Below are positions 6,573-11,390 of a DNA stretch of 11,390 nt, piece by piece. The notes under the pieces are model-generated. The model saw only the letters and a program-made list of their open reading frames with translations, did not search any database and was not told where the DNA came from. Position 1 is the first letter of the stretch; every line of letters begins with the position of its first letter. Origin of the DNA: JBCBJZ01 sp038522635. Its GTDB lineage: Bacteria > Pseudomonadota > Alphaproteobacteria > Rhizobiales > Hyphomicrobiaceae. The stretch covers positions 1 through 11,390 of the forward strand of contig JBCBJZ010000120.1 of the NCBI GenBank assembly GCA_038522635.1, in the 5' to 3' direction. The position numbers and the translations under genes are program-made.

Positions 6573-7511
6573 ATGTGGCCTTCAAGGTCCGCGGCCGCAT
6601 GCGGCATCGCAAGCGGCATGACGTCGGCCATCGCGCGCGAAAGGAAGCCGGTGACGAAGGTCGTGTTGGTCCGTTCAGATGAGGACGCCTGGCTGCTCGG
6701 CTGGGCGCAGACGCACGGGTGGACGTCGTCGCAGAATGACCATGAAGCGCACCAGCGCGAGGTTGGCGGTAGCGGTAGCGGCGGCGGCAGTCGCGCGGTG
6801 GACCTGACCAAAGCGCTCACCCGGTTGGCCGCTCGCCTGGTGCTGGCCCGTGACCTGATCGCCACCGGGCAGGCGCAAAGCACCGCCGAAGCGAAAGCGC
6901 GTGCGCTGCTGCCCTTCGCGCGCACCGGCCGAGGCAAACCCGTCGTGGCGCAGTATGAGGGAACGCTGTCGTGGGCCCATACCGCCGATGCGGGCCTGAT
7001 CGCTTTGTCAGCCGGCACCTGGTGTGGTTGCGACATCGAGCGGGAGCGCGACCTTTCCTTTGGTGCGCACCGCGCAGCGTTGCTGTGCGCGCTCGCCGAG
7101 GGGCTGCGCGCGCAAGCCTCAGGGCCCGCGCAAGCCTCAGGGCCCGCGCAAACCACCGGGCCCGCGCAACGGCCGCCCCCATCCGCGGCTGCAGAGGAAC
7201 CGCAGGCGCTGTTACCCGCATGGGTTCGGATTGAAGCCGCGGCCAAAGCCGACGGCTGTGGCGTTGGGGCGTGGCTCAGCGCGCGCGGGTGGCGTGAGGC
7301 GCTGAGCCTGGGCGACGGTCACGAGGCGCGGGCGGCTTTGCACGCGCAGGCTGCCGCCTGGGTGAGCGCCGCTGGCATGCGGGTTCATGACCTTGATGTT
7401 GGCCCGCAGCATCGCGCGGCCGTGGCGTTGGCGGAGGGTGCCCTGCTGCCGAGGGTTGAACGGCTACCCGGCGATGCCGATGCGCTTGCGGCCGATTTGG
7501 CCGCGCGATGA
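6573..7511 (+). CDS. 4'-phosphopantetheinyl transferase superfamily protein (Sfp type)
   Basis: Transfers phosphopantetheine from CoA to a serine of a carrier protein. With the 6573 start the protein has 312 residues. Sfp-type motifs occur in order: GRGKP (119-123), the LSWAHT substrate loop (132-137), GCDIE (152-156), which holds the Mg2+ ligands Asp154 and Glu156, and WVRIEAAAKA (217-226) with Glu221 and Lys225. Between the last two motifs an Ala/Gln/Gly/Pro insertion (180-210) contains an 18-bp DNA repeat. Another Gly/Ser-rich stretch lies at 65-73. The start is uncertain: ATG 6573 has GGTGGG 8 nt upstream, but GTG 6651 has AAGGA 5 nt upstream and begins VTKVVLVRSDED, a more family-like N-terminus (286 residues). 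ATG 6618 is also possible. No polyketide, peptide-synthetase or carrier-protein gene is nearby, so its partner is unknown. Confidence 0.85.
   Translation: MWPSRSAAACGIASGMTSAIARERKPVTKVVLVRSDEDAWLLGWAQTHGWTSSQNDHEAHQREVGGSGSGGGSRAVDLTKALTRLAARLVLARDLIATGQAQSTAEAKARALLPFARTGRGKPVVAQYEGTLSWAHTADAGLIALSAGTWCGCDIERERDLSFGAHRAALLCALAEGLRAQASGPAQASGPAQTTGPAQRPPPSAAAEEPQALLPAWVRIEAAAKADGCGVGAWLSARGWREALSLGDGHEARAALHAQAAAWVSAAGMRVHDLDVGPQHRAAVALAEGALLPRVERLPGDADALAADLAAR
7110..7170 (+). repeat. 18-bp in-frame tandem repeat in the PPTase gene
   Basis: Units 7110-7127 and 7128-7145 are identical (GCGCAAGCCTCAGGGCCC). Unit 3 (7146-7163) differs at a few bases, and a partial fourth (GCGCAAC) follows. 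They encode AQASGP, AQASGP, AQTTGP and AQ. The repeat sits between the two metal-binding motifs, in a surface loop. Confidence 0.92.
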
Positions 7512-7631
7512 TGGGCTTTCGCACGTCAACCTGGCGCTGACCGACAGGCCGCCAATGGTGCCGGACGCGGGCGGGGAGAGAACGGGGCGAAGGTTGACCC
7601 GCGCGCTGCGAGCGGGCAAAGGAGGGGGTGG

Positions 7632-7709
7632 CGGAGCGTGGCGCAGCCTGGTTAGCGCACTTGTCTGGGGGACAAGGGGTCGGAGGTTCAAATCCTCTCG
7701 CTCCGACCA
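7632..7709 (+). tRNA. tRNA-Pro (anticodon GGG)
   Basis: A full cloverleaf is visible: acceptor stem CGGAGCG (7632-7638) with CGCTCCG (7699-7705), D-stem GCGC/GCGC, anticodon stem CTTGT/ACAAG around the loop CTGGGGG with anticodon GGG at 7667-7669, T-stem GGAGG/CCTCT with loop TTCAAAT, discriminator A and an encoded CCA (7707-7709). Length is 78 nt, one more than E. coli tRNA-Pro, because of the D-loop. It reads CCC and CCU codons. G37 follows the anticodon, the position normally methylated by TrmD to prevent +1 slippage. Four T follow the gene directly. Confidence 0.97.
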
Positions 7710-8062
7710 TTTTGAGCGGTGAGGCGCAGCGGCTACGCGCGTCGCGGGTTATGCTCAAACGCCAAACGGGAGCCCGATCGAGCTTCACGATGATGGTGCG
7801 ACCACGACCGGGCATCGTGGGCCGGCAACCCGTATCCGCACTGAACGCACGATGTTGGCTTTTGCCGGCAGCGCGATTGGTTTGGGCTTTTTTTTGAGTT
7901 TCACGCAGTGTCAGCGTTTCTCAAAAGCGCGGATGCCGCTTCAGCGCCACTGGCAGTTTTCGCCATTTCAAAAACGTTGATCTTCGTATCAAATACTATC
8001 GATTTACTGCGCTGCACCATGATTGGGGTTGCGCAGCATAATGAATACGCGTCTGCCGGGAT

Positions 8063-8102
8063 GTTCATGAACCGCACATGAACGATCATGAACCGTTCAT
8101 GA
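8063..8102. promoter_or_regulatory. array of ATGAAC/GTTCAT half-sites, probable operator
   Basis: The hexamer ATGAAC occurs at 8067-8072, 8078-8083 and 8088-8093, steps of 11 and 10 bp, about one helical turn. Inverted copies GTTCAT lie at both ends (8063-8068 and 8095-8100). This makes a perfect 10-bp palindrome GTTCATGAAC (8063-8072) and a perfect 8-bp-arm palindrome TCATGAACCGTTCATGA with one central base (8086-8102). Same-face spacing with inverted ends is what cooperative binding by a dimeric regulator would need. It lies about 165 nt before the start of the large secreted-protein gene. I do not recognise the regulator. Confidence 0.65.
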
Positions 8103-8151
8103 AGGCCCCCATTCTCCTCACTTATTTTGCCTTGGATGCTCCATAAAAATC

Positions 8152-8179
8152 TTGCTTCGACCGATCAGCGACCGATAAC
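8152..8179 (+). promoter_or_regulatory. weak candidate promoter for the 8269 gene
   Basis: TTGCTT (8152-8157) and GATAAC (8174-8179) are spaced by 16 nt. It would place the half-site array 50-90 nt upstream of the -35 element, a normal activator position. TTGATA at 8205-8210 is another possible -35 but has no good partner. Read by eye, so low confidence. Confidence 0.22.
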
Positions 8180-8195
8180 TTCGTTACGAGAAGTT
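8177..8195. repeat. inverted repeat AACTTC-N7-GAAGTT
   Basis: Perfect 6-bp arms (8177-8182 and 8190-8195) flank GTTACGA. No T-run follows. It overlaps the candidate -10 element and could be a small operator or part of a leader hairpin. Confidence 0.4.
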
Positions 8196-8268
8196 CACAA
8201 TTCGTTGATACAAAGTTGGATCGAATTTGATGTTTTGTTCAAGACATAAAGGCGGGGAGTTTTCCACC

Positions 8269-11200
8269 ATGGTACTTTGGAAATGGGGGCCCCGATACGC
8301 GGCCATGTGTGGTCGCACGGTTCAACGCTTCGCCGCGGCCCTCGGGCTCGGCGCGCTGCTTGTGACCGGTGCTGCGTTCGCGCAGGACGATGGTCTTCCA
8401 GGCGCGCTCCCCGGCGCTCTCCCTGGCGCGCTCCCAGGTCCTGAGGCGAACACGGCTGCTCCGAAGGGTTCGCTCGTCGATCCGGGCCAGCTCGTCATCA
8501 CGGGCTTTTCGGGCGTGCTCGCGGCGGACAAGGCCAGCGATCAGAACAACCGCAAAGTCAAGGCCGATGAGACCTTCATCAACCCCGACGGCGCAGCGTT
8601 GCGCATCTTCGACATCAGCGGTGTGCGCCCGAACGCGGGCGACGTTGACCCGATGAGCCGTGGCGGTGCAGCGGAAGTCTTCGCCCTCACCGCGCGCCAG
8701 ATCGGACAGGTGTTCGGCTCAACCCTCGATGACCGGCGGCTTCCTTCGGGCCGGCCGGCGCCAAATATTTACGCTGCCGCCACCTCCTCTTACGGCCTGC
8801 ACATCGTGAAACCCGGTGATGACCAGGGCGGCTGGCCGCAACGCGTGCGCGAAGGCAGCGACCAGGCCCGCTTCATGGATGGCCTGTTCGGTCCCTCTCA
8901 AGCCGGGCCCGGCACAATCTGGAAGATCGACGGCGTTACCGGCAAGCCAACCGTGTTCGCGACCATTCAGTTTGAAGGCAAACCCAACAGCGGACCGGGC
9001 CTCGGCAACATCGTCTTTGATCCGCGCTCGCAACAGTTTTTCGTGTCCGACCTCGACACCGGCATGATCCACCGCCTCAGCAAGAGCGGGCGTGACCTGG
9101 GCCAGTACGATCACGGCATCACGGGCCGCGAGAACGCCGGCCTTGAACCCGTATTCGATGATCCCGCCGATCGCGCCGAGATCACGTCGAACCGGTTCCG
9201 CAGCGATGACCCCTCGACGTGGGGCTATACGCATCCTGATCGCCGCGTTTGGGGCCTTGGGATCCGCGACGGGCGCCTCTTCTACGCGGTCGCGAGCGGC
9301 GTTGAAATCTGGTCTGTCGGCATCCGCCAGGACGGCGGCTTTGGCGATCCGCGCAAAGAGTTCGCATTGCCCCAGTCGGCCGAGCGTTTCGAAGTCGCCG
9401 ACATCACCTTCACGTCCGCTGGCGACATGATCTTGGCGCAGCGCCCACCCGTCACGGGGAGCTGGAATTACGCATCACCCGTCGCGCAAGGACCGGCCCG
9501 CGTGCTGCGTTACAGCCCGGTTTCCAACCCCGTCGATGGCACACGGTGGGCCCCGTCGCCTGATGAATATGCGATTGGCCTTGAGACCAACCATCGCTTC
9601 TCTTCAGGCGGTGTGGCGCTGGGCTACGGCTACAAGCCCGAAGGCGGCCTCGATTACACGCGCTGCGAAGCCACGCTGTGGACCACCGGCGATGGGCTCA
9701 GCAAAGGCGGCTCGCCCGTGGGCCAACGTGCGCGCGCCGGCGCGGATGGCGTCGCACCGGGGTTCATCGGCCAGGTCGATGGTGCGCAGGGTATGCGTCT
9801 TGACAATGTGCGCCCCGATGCGGTGCCCCCGCAGAGCGCCCGCTTCGTCGACTTCGATGGGCTTTTTGCGCAGCACAAGGGCCGCGGCCACATGGGCGTG
9901 GTGCGCATCCTTCGCGATTGCGGCCAGCCTGGGCCTGAGCCGGTGCGCTATTGGCAACCTGACTTTGGCCAGGATGTACCGGTGCCGGATGGGTCGTTCT
10001 ACGATCTCGCGCTTGAAAAGCGTGCCGTCGGGTCGTGCGAGCGTGGCGGGTTGTGCCGGTTTCAGCTGCGCGTCACGAACAGTGGCAATCGTGCGTACGC
10101 CGGCCCGGTGCTGTTGAGCGACCGCTTGCTTGAGCCGGGCGCGGTCCTGGTTAACGTGGGCGCAGCGCCGTGGACCTGCCAGCAGGCTGGCGGCCGCCTG
10201 TCGTGCTCACGCCCGCCGGTTTACCTGAAGCCGGGTCGTTCGATCTCGGTCTGGCTGACGTTCCGCTTGCCGTTCGCCTGGGCGTCGCCCGTCTTTGAAA
10301 ACTGCGGCGCGATCAACTGGCTCGCCACCGCCAGCGCCTCAACAAGAGCGCGCACCGTTCAGTTCGAATTGGCCCGCCGCGGCTACTACTTCGGTGCGAT
10401 CAATGGCGCTGACGGGCCGCTGCTCCAGCAGGCGATCAACGATTTCAAGCGCGATCTCGGCCTACCCGAGAACGGGGCGATGGATGCAGACCTGATGACC
10501 GCGCTCTTCGGTTGGGGGGCGATGGCCAGTGGCGATGGTGTGCCGGATAACGATCGCAGTTGTGCGACGCATAAGCTCGCCGATGTGGTCGTCGATTTGC
10601 GCGAACCCATCCCGTTGGTGGCACCCGATATTCTGGTACCTCCGCCGTTGCCGCCGATCCCCCTTGCGGGCTTCGATCAACGTTGCCCGGCCGGCACCTA
10701 TGCGCGTGGCGGGCGCTGCGTGCGCGTTTGCCGCCCCGGCTTCAGGCTGATCAACGGCCGGTGCCTCGCGCGCTGCACAGGTGGACGCCAACGCGTCGGA
10801 ACGCGCTGTGTGTGTCCGTCGGGCCTGCGCTTTGACCGTCGCGTCTGGCGTTGTGTGGTGCCGGGCGATCAGTGCCGTGCGAACACCTATTTCGATGGCA
10901 GCGTGTGCCGCTGTCCTTCAGGCACCCGGTGGAGCAACCGCAGCCAACGCTGCGTGCGGATCGTGCGTCCCTGCCCGAGCGGCCTGGTGCGCGTGCGCGG
11001 CCGGTGCGTACCGCCGGTTCGTTGCGTGGGTGGTAACGTCTTCCAAGGGCGTTGCCTGTGCCCGGCCGGGACCCGTCGCGAGCAGCGTGGCGTGCGCCGC
11101 TTCCGGTGCGTCTCCGTCTGCCGCTTCCCCTCGCGCTACATCAACGGGCGTTGCGTGTCGCCGTGCCCTGGCAACCTCATTCGCTTCCGCAACGGTCGGT

Positions 11201-11390
11201 GTGGCTGCCCGCGTGGGACCCGCCAGGATGGCGTGCGCTGCGTGACGCTGCCGCGCCCACCGATCTGCATCGGCGGCCAGGTGAGTGCAGGTCGCTGCCT
11301 GTGCCCGACCGGCACCACGCGCCGTCGCGTGGGAACGCAAGGCCGTCGCGCCATCTTCCGTTGCGTGCGCAATGTCTGCCCGTCGGGCAC
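8269..11390 (+). CDS. large secreted multi-domain protein: propeller-like, DUF11-like, peptidoglycan-binding, Cys-rich tail (partial)
   Basis: An open frame runs 1040 codons from ATG 8269 to the window edge without a stop. GGGGAG (8254-8259), 9 nt upstream, fixes the start. Residues 1-38 are a signal peptide with an AFA cleavage site before QDD. LPGA repeats follow (43-58). Residues about 70-570 contain beta-rich, propeller-like segments (GTIWKIDGVTGK, GLGNIVFDPRSQQFFVSDLD, RVWGLGIRDGRLFYAVASG, MGVVRILRDCG). Residues 577-670 resemble a DUF11/CARDB-type beta-sandwich (DLALEKRAVGSCERGGLCRF, LRVTNSGNRAYAGPVLLSD). Residues 694-750 are a peptidoglycan-binding type 1 domain (QFELARRGYYFGAINGADG, LQQAINDFKRDLGLPENG). 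A Pro-rich linker (about 785-803) leads to a Cys/Arg-rich repeat region from residue 805. Together these suggest an exported envelope protein attached to, or acting at, the cell wall. Exact function is unknown; the propeller and DUF11 assignments are inferred from sequence texture. Confidence 0.85.
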   Translation, partial: MVLWKWGPRYAAMCGRTVQRFAAALGLGALLVTGAAFAQDDGLPGALPGALPGALPGPEANTAAPKGSLVDPGQLVITGFSGVLAADKASDQNNRKVKADETFINPDGAALRIFDISGVRPNAGDVDPMSRGGAAEVFALTARQIGQVFGSTLDDRRLPSGRPAPNIYAAATSSYGLHIVKPGDDQGGWPQRVREGSDQARFMDGLFGPSQAGPGTIWKIDGVTGKPTVFATIQFEGKPNSGPGLGNIVFDPRSQQFFVSDLDTGMIHRLSKSGRDLGQYDHGITGRENAGLEPVFDDPADRAEITSNRFRSDDPSTWGYTHPDRRVWGLGIRDGRLFYAVASGVEIWSVGIRQDGGFGDPRKEFALPQSAERFEVADITFTSAGDMILAQRPPVTGSWNYASPVAQGPARVLRYSPVSNPVDGTRWAPSPDEYAIGLETNHRFSSGGVALGYGYKPEGGLDYTRCEATLWTTGDGLSKGGSPVGQRARAGADGVAPGFIGQVDGAQGMRLDNVRPDAVPPQSARFVDFDGLFAQHKGRGHMGVVRILRDCGQPGPEPVRYWQPDFGQDVPVPDGSFYDLALEKRAVGSCERGGLCRFQLRVTNSGNRAYAGPVLLSDRLLEPGAVLVNVGAAPWTCQQAGGRLSCSRPPVYLKPGRSISVWLTFRLPFAWASPVFENCGAINWLATASASTRARTVQFELARRGYYFGAINGADGPLLQQAINDFKRDLGLPENGAMDADLMTALFGWGAMASGDGVPDNDRSCATHKLADVVVDLREPIPLVAPDILVPPPLPPIPLAGFDQRCPAGTYARGGRCVRVCRPGFRLINGRCLARCTGGRQRVGTRCVCPSGLRFDRRVWRCVVPGDQCRANTYFDGSVCRCPSGTRWSNRSQRCVRIVRPCPSGLVRVRGRCVPPVRCVGGNVFQGRCLCPAGTRREQRGVRRFRCVSVCRFPSRYINGRCVSPCPGNLIRFRNGRCGCPRGTRQDGVRCVTLPRPPICIGGQVSAGRCLCPTGTTRRRVGTQGRRAIFRCVRNVCPSG
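8395..8442 (+). repeat. 12-bp tandem repeat encoding LPGA
   Basis: Four 12-bp units encode LPGA, LPGA, LPGA and LPGP just after the signal peptide cleavage site. Third codon positions differ between units while the amino acids are kept, so the repeat is older or under selection at protein level. Probably a flexible spacer. Confidence 0.85.
10684..11390 (+). repeat. Cys/Arg-rich protein repeats in the tail of the large secreted protein
   Basis: Degenerate units of the form C-P-x-G-T/L ... G-R-C-(V/L)-x-C, about 25-35 residues each, recur at least seven times (for example RCPAGTYARGGRC, RCVCPSGLRFDRRVWRC, CRCPSGTRWSNRSQRC, RCLCPAGTRREQRG, RCGCPRGTRQDGVRC, RCLCPTGTTRRR). By my count residues 805-1040 contain 29 Cys, 51 Arg and no Lys. 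The pattern resembles EGF-like or other disulfide-knotted repeats. It continues past the window edge. Confidence 0.8.

Larger units (their letters stand above)
7710..8268. other. AT-richer intergenic region upstream of the large secreted-protein gene
   Basis: This 559-nt stretch has no supported gene. From about 7890 to 8260 the composition is clearly richer in A+T than the flanking genes. It holds a T8 run (7888-7895) without a clear stem, an array of ATGAAC/GTTCAT half-sites (8063-8102), a hairpin-forming AACTTC/GAAGTT pair (8177-8195) and the ribosome binding site GGGGAG (8254-8259) for the next gene. Open frames across it, including a 62-codon one on the minus strand starting inside the half-site array, show no ribosome binding site or family resemblance. 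Confidence 0.7.

Noticed and set aside
443..7170. Common origin of the 443-530 repeat and the PPTase repeat at 7110
   Set aside because: They share only AAGCCTC and GCGC, too little in GC-rich DNA to support homology.
7632..7709. tRNA-Pro as an attachment site of an integrated element
   Set aside because: No second copy of the tRNA 3' end and no integrase is visible in the window, so this stays untested.
7860..7896. Intrinsic terminator at the T8 run
   Set aside because: I can find no stable stem directly upstream of the T-run.
7901..8089. 62-codon minus-strand open frame starting in the half-site array
   Set aside because: No ribosome binding site and no recognisable features; its start codon comes from the palindromic ATGAAC sequence.
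8175..8197. Ten-base match to the loxP left arm (ATAACTTCGT)
   Set aside because: The right arm and spacer do not match, the inverted repeat is only 6 bp, and there is no recombinase gene nearby.
8719..9234. A 171-codon minus-strand open frame inside the large secreted-protein gene
   Set aside because: The plus strand here encodes an uninterrupted, signal-peptide-bearing protein; the reverse frame is a GC shadow.
9536..10117. A 193-codon plus-strand frame inside the large gene
   Set aside because: Out of phase with the 8269 frame, with low-complexity Ala/Arg/Ser composition and no ribosome binding site.

Overview
The window looks like chromosomal DNA of a GC-rich alphaproteobacterium. The evidence is the order fabH - ihfA - merR (a housekeeping block usually headed by plsX in Alphaproteobacteria), a tRNA-Pro(GGG) of the kind often found next to ihfA/merR, strong GC bias at third codon positions, and clear AGGAG-type ribosome binding sites. 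I cannot name a genus from sequence alone. Every gene I can support is on the + strand.

Layout. (1) 1-1900 is the housekeeping block: the end of fabH, a 326-nt gap with a 20-22-bp tandem repeat, ihfA broken by a 7-bp tandem duplication, and a MerR-family regulator. (2) 2067-6511 is a tripartite tricarboxylate transporter (TTT) locus: tctC (periplasmic receptor), a strong intrinsic terminator, then tctB - tctA - aspartate-dehydrogenase-like gene as a tight, probably translationally coupled unit. (3) 6573-7511 is an Sfp-type 4'-phosphopantetheinyl transferase, followed by tRNA-Pro(GGG) at 7632-7709. (4) 7710-8268 is a visibly more AT-rich intergenic region holding a compact array of ATGAAC/GTTCAT half-sites. 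(5) 8269 to the window edge is one very long open frame for a secreted, multi-domain protein: signal peptide, propeller-like region, DUF11-like domain, peptidoglycan-binding domain, and a cysteine- and arginine-rich tail. It has no stop codon inside the window.

How the genes may work together. TctC captures a carboxylate in the periplasm and TctA/TctB import it. The coupled dehydrogenase-like protein may process it or a downstream metabolite, but its usual catalytic-region His appears to be Gln, so its chemistry is open. The 8269 gene probably acts at the cell envelope.

Most notable points: the ihfA duplication falls exactly in the codons for the DNA-intercalating RNP tip of the IHF arm and creates a CCC-TAA-G context in which a +1 ribosomal shift would restore the frame; short tandem duplications recur across the window (7, 12, 18, 20-22 and 24 bp); the half-site array is spaced at one helical turn; and the Cys-rich tail has 29 Cys, 51 Arg and no Lys in about 236 residues.
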